DNA of 64,000 bases, taken from NCBI GenBank assembly GCA_916610825.1, contig OU744448.1, forward strand, positions 16,491,936 to 16,555,935, in the 5' to 3' direction. The position numbers and the translations under genes are program-made. Below are positions 52,316 to 63,948 of the stretch, piece by piece. The first letter of the stretch is position 1; each line of letters opens with the position of its first letter. The notes beneath the pieces were generated by a model. That model saw only the letters and a program-made list of their open reading frames with translations. It searched no databases and had not been told where the DNA came from. The DNA comes from Haliclystus octoradiatus. Taxonomy: Eukaryota > Cnidaria > Staurozoa > Stauromedusae > Haliclystidae.

Positions 52316-55300
52316 GGTCTCAAAATGACCAAAAACAATGCTTAATTCCAAAGGGAATTCGGAATTAACAAAAACAGCTCAAAATGACCAAAAACAATGC
52401 TGAATTCCTAAGGGAATTCGAATTTGACAAAAACAGCTCATAATGACCAAAAACAATGCTGAATTCCTAAGGGAATTCGAATTTGACAAAAACAGCTCAT
52501 AATGACCAAAAACAATGCTGAATTCCCAAGGGAATTCGAATTTAACAAAAACAGCTCAAAATGACCAAAAACAATGCTTAATTCCCAAGGGAAATTGAAT
52601 TTGACAAAAACAGCTCAAAATGACCAAAAACAATGCTCAATTCTCAAGGGAATTCGAATTTAAGAAAAACAGCTCAAAATGACCAAAAACAATGCTTAAT
52701 TCCCAAGGGAATTCGAATTTGACAAAAACAGCTCAAAATGACCAAAAACAATGCTTAATTCTCAAGGGAATTCGAATTTGACAAAAACAATTCAAAATGA
52801 CCAAATACATTGCTTAATTCCAAAGGGAAATCGGAATTAACAAAAACAGCTCAAAATGACCAAAAACAATGCTTAAGTCCTAAGGGAATTCGAATTTGAC
52901 AACAACAGCTCAAAATGACCAAAAACAATGCTTAAATCCCAAGGGAATTCGAATTTGATAAAAACAGCTCAAAATGACCAAAAACAATGCTTAATTCCCA
53001 AGGGAATTCGAATTTGACAAAAACAGCTCAAAATGACCAAAAACAATGTTTAATTCCAAAGGGAATTCGCAATTAACAAAAACAGCTCAAAATGACCAAA
53101 AACAATGCTTAATTCCAAAGGGAATTCGCAATTAACAAAAACAGCTCAAAATGACCAAAAACAATGCTTAATTCTCAAGGGAATTCGAATTTGACAAAAA
53201 CAATTCAAAATGACCGAATACATTGCTTAATTCCCAAGGGAATTCGAATTTGATAAAAACAGCTCAAAATGACCAAAAACAATGCTTAAATCCCAAAAGA
53301 CTTCGAATTTGACAAAAACAGCTCATAATGACCAAAAACAATGCTCAATTCCCAAGGGAATTCGAATTTGAAAAAAACAGCTCAAAATGACCAAATACAA
53401 TGCTTAATTCACAAGGGAATTCGAATTTGATAAAAACAGCTCAAAATGACAAAAAACATTGCTTAATTCCCAAGGGAAATCGAATTTGACAAAAACAACT
53501 CAAAATGACCAAACACAATGCTTAAATCACAAGGAAATTCGGAATTAACAAAAACAGCTCAAAGTGACCAAAAACAATGCTTAATTCCCAATGGAATTCG
53601 AATTTGATAAAAACAGCTCAAAATGACCAAAAACAATGCTTAATTCTCAAGGGAATTCGAATTTGACAAAAACAATTCAAAATGACCAAATACATTGCTT
53701 AATTCCAAAGGGAAATCGGAATTAACAAAAACAGCTCAAAATGACCAAAAACAATGCTTAAGTCCTAAGGGAATTCGAATTTGACAACAACAGCTCAAAA
53801 TGACCAAAAACAATGCTTAAATCCCAAGGGAATTCGAATTTGATAAAAACAGCTCAAAATGACCAAAAACAATGCTTAAATCCGAAGGGAATTTGAATTT
53901 GAAAAAAACAACTCGAAATGACCAAAAAAAAAAGCTTAATTCCAAAGGGAATTTGTAATTAACAAAAACAGTTCAAAAAGACCAAAAACAATGCTTAATT
54001 GCCAAGGAAATTCGAATTTGATAAAAACAGCTCAAAATGACCAAAAACAATGTTTAATTCCCAAGGGAATTCGAATTTGACAAAAACAACTTAAAATGAC
54101 CAAATACAATGCTTAATTCCCAAGGGAATTTGAATTTGATAAAAACAGCTTAAAATGACCAAAAACATTGCTTAATTCCCAAAAGAATTCGAATTTGACA
54201 AAAACAGCTCAAAATGACCAAAAACAATGCTTAATTCCAAAGGGAATTCGGAATTAACAAAAACAGCTCAAAATGACCAAAAACAATGCTGAATTCCCAA
54301 GGGAATTCGAATTTGACAAAAACAGCTCATAATGACCAAAAACAATGCTCAATTCCCAAGGGAATTCTAATTTAACAAAAACAGTTCAAAATGACCAAAA
54401 ACAATGCTTAATTCCCAAGGGAATTCGAATTTGACAAAAACAGCTCAAAATGACCAAATACAATGCTTAATTCACAAGGGAATTCGAATGTGATAAAAAC
54501 AGCTCAAAATGACAAAAAACATTGCTTAATTCCCAAGGGAAATCGAAATTGACAAAAACAACTCAAAATGACCAAATACAATGTTTAATTCCCAAGGGAA
54601 TTCGGAATTAACAAAACTGCTCAAAATGACCAAAAACAATGCTTAATTCCAAAGGAAATTCGAATTTGATAAAAACAGCTCAAAATAACCAAAAACAATG
54701 CTTAATTCCCAAGGGAATTCGAATTTGACAAACACAGCTCAAAATGACCAAAAACAATGCTTAATTCCAAAGGGAATTCGGAATTAACAAAAACAGCTCA
54801 AAATGACCAAAAACAATGCTTAATTCCCAATGGAATTCGAATTTGATAAAAACAGCTCAAAATGACCAAAAACAATGCTTAATTCTCAAGGGAATTTGAA
54901 TTTGACAAAAACAATTCAAAATGACCAAATACATTGCTTAATTCCAAAGGGAAATCGGAATTAACAAAAACAGCTCAAAATGACCAAAAACATTGCTTAA
55001 GTCCTAAGGGAATTCGAATTTGACAACAACAGCTCAAAATGACAAAAAACAATGCTTAAATCCCAAGGGGATTCGAATTTGATAAAAACAGCTCAAAATG
55101 ACCAAAAACAATGCTTAAATCCGAAGGGAATTCGAATTTGATGAAAACAACTCGAAATGACCAAAAAAAATGCTTAATTCCAAAGGGAATTTGGAATTAA
55201 CAAAAACAGTTCAAAAAGACCAAAAACAATGCTTAATTGCCAAGGAAATTCGAATTTGATAAAAACAGCTCAAAATGACCAAAAACAATGTTTGATTCCC

Positions 55301-55739
55301 AAGGGAATTCGAATTTGACAAAAACAACTCAAAATGTCCAAAAACAATGCTTAAATCCCAATAGACTTCGAATTTGACAAAAACAGCTCATAATGACCAA
55401 AAACAATGCTCAATTCCCAAGGGAATTCGAATTTGAAAAAAACAGCTCAAAATGACCAAATACAATGCTTAATTCACAAGGGAATTCGAATTTGATAAAA
55501 ACAGCTCAAAATGACAAAAAACATTGCTTAATTCCCAAGGGAAATCGAATTTGACAAAAACAACTCAAAATGACCAAACACAATGCTTAATTCCCAAGGA
55601 AATTCGGAATTAACAAAAACAGCTCAAAGTGACCAAAAACAATGTTTGATTCCCAAGGGAATTCGAATTTGACAAAAACAACTCAAAATGTCCAAATACA
55701 ATGCTTAATTCCCAAGAGAATTCGAATTTGACAAAAAAA
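52316..55739 (+). repeat. HOR unit 17, 58 monomers, 3,424 bp, with X and Y blocks
   Basis: Delimited by GGTCTC at 52316 and 55740. Contains a single-monomer tandem duplication at 52402-52519, HindIII at 53932 (A10), a fusion near 54120 joining the CAACTTAAAATG monomers to the GGGAATTTG monomer, block Y near 55067 and private CCCAATAGACTTCG near 55357. Confidence 0.85.
52402..52519 (+). repeat. Single-monomer tandem duplication
   Basis: The monomer carrying GAATTCCTAAGGG and CTCATAATG occurs twice in a row at 52402 and 52461, 59 bases apart. Everywhere else this variant occurs once per unit. This is the smallest amplification step seen. Confidence 0.85.
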
Positions 55740-58700
55740 GGTCTCAAAATGACCAAAAACAATGCTTAATTCCAAAGGGAATTCGGAATTAACAAAAACA
55801 GCTCAAAATGACCAAAAACAATGCTGAATTCCTAAGGGAATTCGAATTTGACAAAAACAGCTCATAATGACCAAAAACAATGCTGAATTCCCAAGGGAAT
55901 TCGAATTTAACAAAAACAGCTCAAAATGACCAAAAACAATGCTTAATTCCCAAGGGAAATTGAATTTGACAAAAACAGCTCAAAATGACCAAAAACAATG
56001 CTCAATTCTCAAGGGAATTCGAATTTAAGAAAAACAGCTCAAAATGACCAAAAACAATACTTAATTCCCAAGGGAATTCGAATTTGACAAAAACAGCTCA
56101 AAATGACCAAAAACAATGCTTAATTCTCAAGGGAATTCGAATTTGACAAAAACAATTCAAAATGACCAAATACATTGCTTAATTCCAAAGGGAAATCGGA
56201 ATTAACAAAAACAGCTCAAAATGACCAAAAACAATGCTTAAGTCCTAAGGGAATTCGAATTTGACAACAACAGCTCAAAATGACCAAAAACAATGCTTAA
56301 ATCCCAAGGGAATTCGAATTTGATAAAAACAGCTCAAAATGACCAAAAACAATGCTTAATTCCCAAGGGAATTCGAATTTGACAAAAACAGCTCAAAATG
56401 ACCAAAAACAATGTTTAATTCCAAAGGGAATTCGCAATTAACAAAAACAGCTCAAAATGACCAAAAACAATGCTTAATTCCAAAGGGAATTCGAATTTGA
56501 TAAAAACAATTCAAAATGACCGAATACATTGCTTAATTCCCAAGGGAATTCGAATTTGATAAAAACAGCTCAAAATGACCAAAAACAATGCTTAAATCCC
56601 AAAAGACTTCGAATTTGACAAAAACAGCTCATAATGACCAAAAACAATGCTCAATTCCCAAGGGAATTCGAATTTGAAAAAAACAGCTCAAAATGACCAA
56701 ATACAATGCTTAATTCACAAGGGAATTCGAATTTGATAAAAACAGCTCAAAATGACAAAAAACATTGCTTAATTCCCAAGGGAAATCGAATTTGATAAAA
56801 ACAGCTCAAAATGACCAAAAACAATGCTTAATTCCCAAGGGAATTCGAATTTGACAAAAACAGCTCAAAATGACCAAAAACAATGTTTAATTCCAAAGGG
56901 AATTCGCAATTAACAAAAACAGCTCAAAATGACCAAAAACAATGCTTAATTCCAAAGGGAATTCGAATTTGATAAAAACAATTCAAAATGACCGAATACA
57001 TTGCTTAATTCCCAAGGGAATTCGAATTTGATAAAAACAGCTCAAAATGACCAAAAACAATGCTTAAATCCCAAAAGACTTCGAATTTGACAAAAACAGC
57101 TCATAATGACCAAAAACAATGCTCAATTCCCAAGGGAATTCGAATTTGAAAAAAACAGCTCAAAATGACCAAATACAATGCTTAATTCACAAGGGAATTC
57201 GAATTTGATAAAAACAGCTCAAAATGACAAAAAACATTGCTTAATTCCCAAGGGAAATCGAATTTGACAAAAACAACTCAAAATGACCAAACACAATGCT
57301 TAATTCCCAAGGAAATTCGGAATTAACAAAAACAGCTCAAAGTGACCAAAAACAATGCTTAATTTCCAATGGAATTCGAATTTGATAAAAACAGCTCAAA
57401 ATGACCAAAAACAATGCTTAATTCTCAAGAGAATTCGAATTTGACAAAAACAATTCAAAATGACCAAAAACAATGCTTAAGTCCTAAGGGAATTCGAATT
57501 TGACAACAACAGCTCAAAATGACCAAAAACAATGCTTAAATCCCAAGGGAATTCGAATTTGATAAAAACAGCTCAAAATGACCAAAAACAATACTTAATT
57601 CCCAAGGGAATTCGAATTTGACAAAAACAGCTCAAAATGACCAAAAACAATGTTTAATTCCAAAGGGAATTCGCAATTAACAAAAACAGCTCAAAATGAC
57701 CAAAAACAATGCTTAATTCCAAAGGGAATTCGAATTTGATAAAAACAATTCAAAATGACCGAATACATTGCTTAATTCCCAAGGGAATTCGAATTTGATA
57801 AAAACAGCTCAAAATGACCAAAAACAATGCTTAAATCCCAAAAGACTTCGAATTTGACAAAAACAGCTCATAATGACCAAAAACAATGCTCAATTCCCAA
57901 GGGAATTCGAATTTGAAAAAAACAGCTCAAAATGACCAAATACAATGCTTAATTCACAAGGGAATTCGAATTTGATAAAAACAGCTCAAAATGACAAAAA
58001 ACATTGCTTAATTCCCAAGGGAAATCGAATTTGACAAAAACAACTCAAAATGACCAAACACAATGCTTAATTCCCAAGGAAATTCGGAATTAACACAAAC
58101 AGCTCAAAGTGACCAAAAACAATGCTTAATTCCCAATGGAATTCGAATTTGATAAAAACAGCTCAAAATGACCAAAAACAATGCTTAATTCTCAAGAGAA
58201 TTCGAATTTGACAAAAACAATTCAAAATGACCAAATACATTGCTTAATTCCAAAGGGAAATCGGAATTAACAAAAACAGCTCAAAATGACCAAAAACAAT
58301 GCTTAAGTCCTAAGGGAATTCGAATTTGACAACAACAGCTCAAAATGACCAAAAACAATGCTTAAATCCCAAGGGAATTCGAATTTGATAAAAACAGCTC
58401 AAAATGACCAAAAACAATGCTTAAATCCGAAGGGAATTTGAATTTGAAAAAAACAACTCGAAATGACCAAAAAAAAAAAGCTTAATTCCAAAGGGAATTT
58501 TTAATTAACAAAAACAGTTCAAAAAGACCAAAAACAATGCTTAATTGCCAAGGAAATTCGAATTTGATAAAAACAGCTCAAAATGACCAAAAACAATGTT
58601 TAATTCCCAAGGGAATTCGAATTTGACAAAAACAACTTAAAATGACCAAATACAATGCTTAATTCCCAAGAGAATTCGAATTTGACAAAAACAGCTCAAA

Positions 58701-60226
58701 ATGATCAAAAACAATGCTTAATTCCAAAGGGAATTCGGAATTAACAAAATCAGCTCAAAAAGACCAAAAATAATGCTTAATTCCCAAGGAAATTCGAATT
58801 TGATAAAAACAGCTCAAAATGACCAAAAACAATGCTGAATTCCCAAGGAAATTCGAATTTGACAAAAACAGCTCATAATGACCAAAAACAATGCTCAATT
58901 CCCAAGGGAATTCGAATTTAACAAAAACAGCTCAAAATGACCAAAAACAATGCTTAATTCCCAAGGGAATTTGAATTTGATAAAAACAGCTTAAAATGAC
59001 CAAAAACATTGCTTAATTCCCAAAAGAATTCGAATTTGACAAAAACAGCTCAAAATGACCAAAAACAATGCTTAATTCCAAAGGGAATTCGGAATTAACA
59101 AAAACAGCTCAAAATGACCAAAAACAATGCTGAATTCCCAAGGGAATTCGAATTTGACAAAAACAGCTCATAATGACCAAAAACAATGCTCAATTCCCAA
59201 GGGAATTCTAATTTAACAAAAACAGTTCAAAATGACCAAAAACAATGCTTAATTCCCAAGGGAATTCGAATTTGACAAAAACAGCTCAAAATGACCAAAT
59301 ACAATGCTTAATTCACAAGGGAATTCGAATGTGATAAAAACAGCTCAAAATGACAAAAAACATTGCTTAATTCCCAAGGGAAATCGAAATTGACAAAAAC
59401 AACTCAAAATGACCAAATACAATGTTTAATTCCCAAGGGAATTCGGAATTAACAAAACTGCTCAAAATGACCAAAAACAATGCTTAATTCCAAAGGAAAT
59501 TCGAATTTGATAAAAACAGCTCAAAATAACCAAAAACAATGCTTAATTCCCAAGGGAATTCGAATTTGACAAACACAGCTCAAAATGACCAAAAACAATG
59601 CTTAATTCCAAAGGGAATTCGGAATTAACAAAAACAGCTCAAAATGACCAAAAACAATGCTTAATTCCCAATGGAATTCGAATTTGATAAAAACAGCTCA
59701 AAATGACCAAAAACAATGCTTAATTCTCAAGGGAATTCGAATTTGACAAAAACAATTCAAAATGACCAAATACATTGCTTAATTCCAAAGGGAAATCGGA
59801 ATTAACAAAAACAGCTCAAAATGACCAAAAACATTGCTTAAGTCCTAAGGGAATTCGAATTTGACAACAACAGCTCAAAATGACCAAAAACAATGCTTAA
59901 ATCCCAAGGAGATTCGAATTTGATAAAAACAGCTCAAAATGACCAAAAACAATGCTTAAATCCGAAGGGACTCCGAATTTGATGAAAACAACTCGAAATG
60001 ACCAAAAAAAATGCTTAATTCCAAAGGGAATTTGGAATTAACAAAAACAGTTCAAAAAGACCAAAAACAATGCTTAATTGCCAAGGAAATTCGAATTTGA
60101 TAAAAACAGCTCAAAATGACCAAAAACAATGTTTGATTCCCAAGGGAATTCGAATTTGACAAAAACAACTCAAAATGTCCAAATACAATGCTTAATTCCC
60201 AAGAGAATTCGAATTTGACAAAAAAA
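55740..60226 (+). repeat. HOR unit 18, 76 monomers, 4,487 bp, with X and Y blocks
   Basis: Delimited by GGTCTC at 55740 and 60227. Includes the local 8- and 13-monomer amplification at 56.3-57.8 kb, HindIII at 58488 (A11) and an altered block Y with AAGGAGATTCG near 59906. Private changes are more frequent than further left: CAATACTTAA near 56047 and 57590, TAACACAAAC near 58092, GGGACTCCG near 59968. Confidence 0.85.
56300..57800 (+). repeat. Nested 8-mer and 13-mer local amplification with a hybrid monomer
   Basis: A hybrid monomer joining CCAAAGGGAATTCG to GAATTTGATAAAAACAATTC is found only at about 56485, 56957 and 57724. The spacings are exactly 472 bp (8 monomers) and 767 bp (13 monomers). 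The 5-monomer difference is extra material in the second interval. Boundaries are approximate. Confidence 0.8.
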
Positions 60227-61467
60227 GGTCTCAAAATGACCAAAAACAATGCTTAATTCCAAAGGGAATTCGGAATTAACAAAAACAGCTCAAAATGACC
60301 AAAAACAATGCTGAATTCCTAAGGGGATTCGAATTTGACAAAAACAGCTCATAATGACCAAAAACAATGCTGAATTCCCAAGGGAATTCGAATTTAACAA
60401 AAACAGCTCAAAATGACCAAAAACAATGCTTAATTCCCAAGGGAAATTGAATTTGACAAAAACAGCTCAAAATGACCAAAAACAATGCTCAATTCTCAAG
60501 GGAATTCGAATTTAAGAAAAACAGCTCAAAATGACCAAAAACAATGCTTAATTCTCAAGGGAATTCGAATTTGACAAAAACAATTCAAAATGACCAAATA
60601 CATTGCTTAATTCCAAAGGGAAATCGGAATTAACAAAAACAGCTCAAAATGACCAAAAACAATGCTTAAGTCCTAAGGGAATTCGAATTTGACAACAACA
60701 GCTCAAAATGACCAAAAACAATGCTTAAATCCCAAGGGAATTCGAATTTGATAAAAACAGCTCAAAATGACCAAAAACAATGCTTAATTCCCAAGGGAAT
60801 TCGAATTTGACAAAAACAGCTCAAAATGACCAAAAACAATGCTTAATTCCAAAGGGAATTCGCAATTAACAAAAACAGCTCAAAATGACCAAAAACATTG
60901 CTTAATTCCAAAGGGAATTCGCAATTAACAAAAACAGCTCAAAATGACCAAAAACAATGCTTAATTCTCAAGGGAATTCGAATTTGACAAAAACAATTCA
61001 AAATGACCGAATACATTGCTTAATTCCCAAGGGAATTCGAATTTGATAAAAACAGCTCAAAATGACCAAAAACAATGCTTAAATCCCAAAAGACTTTGAA
61101 TTTGACAAAAACAGCTCATAATGACCAAAAACAATGCTCAATTCCCAAAGGAATTCGAATTTGAAAAAAACAGCTCAAAATGACCAAATACAATGCTTAA
61201 TTCACAAGGGAATTCGAATTTGATAAAAACAGCTCAAAATGACAAAAAACATTGCTTAATTCCCAAGGGAAATCGAATTTGACAAAAACAACTCAAAATG
61301 ACCAAACACAATGCTTAATTCCCAAGGAAATTCGGAATTAACAAAAACAGCTCAAAGTGACCAAAAACAATGTTTGATTCCCAAGGGAATTCGAATTTGA
61401 CAAAAACAACTCAAAATGTCCAAATACAATGCTTAATTCCCAAGAGAATTCGAATTTGACAAAAAAA
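60227..61467 (+). repeat. HOR unit 19, 21 monomers, 1,241 bp
   Basis: Delimited by GGTCTC at 60227 and 61468. No X or Y block. Private changes include CTAAGGGGATTCG near 60320, AGACTTTGAATTTG near 61091 and CCCAAAGGAATTCG near 61144. Confidence 0.8.
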
Positions 61468-63948
61468 GGTCTCAAAATGACCAAAAACAATGCTTAATTC
61501 CAAAGGGAATTCGGAATTAACAAAAACAGCTCAAAATGACCAAAAACAATGCTGAATTCCTAAGGGAATTCGAATTTGACAAAAACAGCTCATAATGACC
61601 AAAAACAATGCTGAATTCCCAAGGGAATTCGAATTTAACAAAAACAGCTCAAAATGACCAAAAACAATGCTTAATTCCCAAGGGAAATTGAATTTGACAA
61701 AAACAGCTCAAAATGACCAAAAACAATGCTCAATTCTCAAGGGAATTCGAATTTAAGAAAAACAGCTCAAAATGACCAAAAACAATGCTTAATTCCCAAG
61801 GGAATTCGAATTTGACAAAAACAGCTCAAAATGACCAAAAACAATGCTTAAATCCCAAGGGAATTCGAATTTGATAAAAACAGCTCAAAATGACCAAAAA
61901 CAATGCTTAATTCCCAAGGGAATTCGAATTTGACAAAAACAGCTCAAAATGACCAAAAACAATGTTTAATTCCAAAGGGAATTCGCAATTAACAAAAACA
62001 GCTCAAAATGACCAAAAACAATGCTTAATTCCAAAGGGAATTCGCAATTAACAAAAACAGCTCAAAATGACCAAAAACAATGCTTAATTCTCAAGGGAAT
62101 TCGAATTTGACAAAAACAATTCAAAATGACCGAATACATTGCTTAATTCCCAAGGGAATTCGAATTTGATAAAAACAGCTCAAAATGACCAAAAACAATG
62201 CTTAAATCCCAAAAGACTTCGAATTTGACAAAAACAGCTCATAATGACCAAAAACAATGCTCAATTCCCAAGGGAATTCGAATTTGAAAAAAACAGCTCA
62301 AAATGACCAAATACAATGCTTAATTCACAAGGGAATTCGAATTTGATAAAAACAGCTCAAAATGACAAAAAACATTGCTTAATTCCCAATGGAATTCGAA
62401 TTTGATAAAAACAGCTCAAAATGACCAAAAACAATGCTTAATTCTCAAGGGAATTCGAATTTGACAAAAACAATTCAAAATGACCAAATACATTGCTTAA
62501 TTCCAAAGGGAAATCGGAATTAACAAAAACAGCTCAAAATGACCAAAAACAATGCTTAAGTCCTAAGGGAATTCGAATTTGACAACAACAGCTCAAAATG
62601 ACCAAAAACAATGCTTAAATCCCAAGGGAATTCGAATTTGATAAAAACAGCTCAAAATGACCAAAAACAATGCTTAAATCCGAAGGGAATTTGAATTTGA
62701 AAAAAACAACTCGAAATGACCAAAAAAAAAAGCTTAATTCCAAAGGGAATTTGTAATTAACAAAAACAGTTCAAAAAGACCAAAAACAATGCTCAATTCT
62801 CAAGGGAATTCGAATTTAAGAAAAACAGCTCAAAATGACCAAAAACAATGCTTAATTCCCAAGGGAATTCGAATTTGACAAAAACAGCTCAAAATGACCA
62901 AAAACAATGCTTAATTCCCAAGGGAATTCGAATTTGACAAACACAGCTCAAAATGACCAAAAACAATGCTTAATTCCAAAGGGAATTCGCAATTAACAAA
63001 AACAGCTCAAAATGACCAAAAACAATGCTTAATTCTCAAGGGAATTCGAATTTGACAAAAACAATTCAAAATGACCAAATACATTGCTTAATTCCCAAGG
63101 GAATTCGAGTTTGATAAAAACAGCTCAAAATGACCAAAAACAATGCTTAAATCCCAAGAGACTTCGAATTTGAAAAAAAACAGCTCATAATGACCAAAAA
63201 CAATGCTTAATTCCAAAGGAAATTCGAATTTGATAAAAACAGCTCAAAATAACCAAAAACAATGCTTAATTCCCAAGGGAATTCGAATTTGACAAACACA
63301 GCTCAAAATGACCAAAAACAATGCTTAATTCCAAAGGGAATTCGGAATTAACCAAAACAGCTCAAAATGACCAAAAACAATGCTTAATTCCCAATGGAAT
63401 TCGACTTTGATAAAAACAGCTCAAAATGACCAAAACAATGCTTAATTCTCAAGGGAATTCGAATTTGACAAAAACAATTCTAAATGACCAAATACATTGG
63501 TTAATTCCAAAGGGAAATCGGAATTAACAAAAACAGCTCAAAATGACCAAAAACATTGCTTAAGTTCTAAGGGAATTCGAATTTGACAACAACAGCTCAA
63601 AATGACCAAAAACAATGCTTAAATCCCAAGGGGATTCGAATTTGATAAAAACAGCTCAAAATGACCAAAAACGATGCTTAAATCCGAAGGGAATTCGAAT
63701 TTGATGAAAACAACTCGAAATGACCATAAAAAATGCTTAATTCCAAAGGGAATTTGGAATTAACAAAAACAGTTCAAAAAGACCAAAAACAATGCTTAAT
63801 TGCCAAGGAAATTCGAATATGATAAAAACAGCTCAAAATGACCAAAAACAATGTTTGATTCCCAAGGGAATTCGAATTTGACAAAAACAACTCAAAATGT
63901 CCAAATACAGTGCTCCATTTCCAAGAGAATTCGAATTTGACAAAAAAA
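61468..63948 (+). repeat. HOR unit 20, 42 monomers, 2,481 bp, rearranged and diverging
   Basis: Delimited by GGTCTC at 61468 and 63949. A 2-monomer deletion near 62385 joins the AACATTGC monomer directly to CCAATGG. Block X has HindIII at 62730 (A10). Further junctions near 62790, 62930 and 63205 put monomers out of their usual order. Block Y follows near 63630. Private substitutions become dense after 63.1 kb. Confidence 0.8.
62872..62930 (+). repeat. Exact consensus monomer (59 bp), reference copy
   Basis: This copy matches the most common base at each position I compared. It runs from AATTTGACAAAAACAGCTC through AAAATGACCAAAAACAATGC to TTAATTCCCAAGGGAATTCG. Composition is A27 T12 C12 G8, 34% G+C. 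A-tracts lie at monomer positions 9-13, 20-23 and 29-33. An inverted repeat AATTCCC-AA-GGGAATT lies at positions 42-57. The 10-bp palindrome AATTCGAATT spans the junction with the next monomer. The EcoRI site is at positions 53-58 and the only CpG at 58-59. Main variants elsewhere are GGAATTAAC or GCAATTAAC at the start, GATAAAAAC for GACAAAAAC, CATAATG for CAAAATG, GCTGAATTC or GCTCAATTC for GCTTAATTC, and CCAAAGGG for CCCAAGGG. Confidence 0.95.

Noticed and set aside
60052-60249. Antisense open reading frame of 65 codons
   Set aside because: Same satellite position in another HOR unit; no evidence of a gene.
62872-62930. CENP-B box in the monomer
   Set aside because: The TTCG core is present, but the following required A and CGGG are absent on both strands.
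62872-62930. Bacterial-type promoter (TTGACA in most monomers)
   Set aside because: No matching -10 element at the right distance, and the array is a eukaryotic-type satellite; chance match in a repeated unit.
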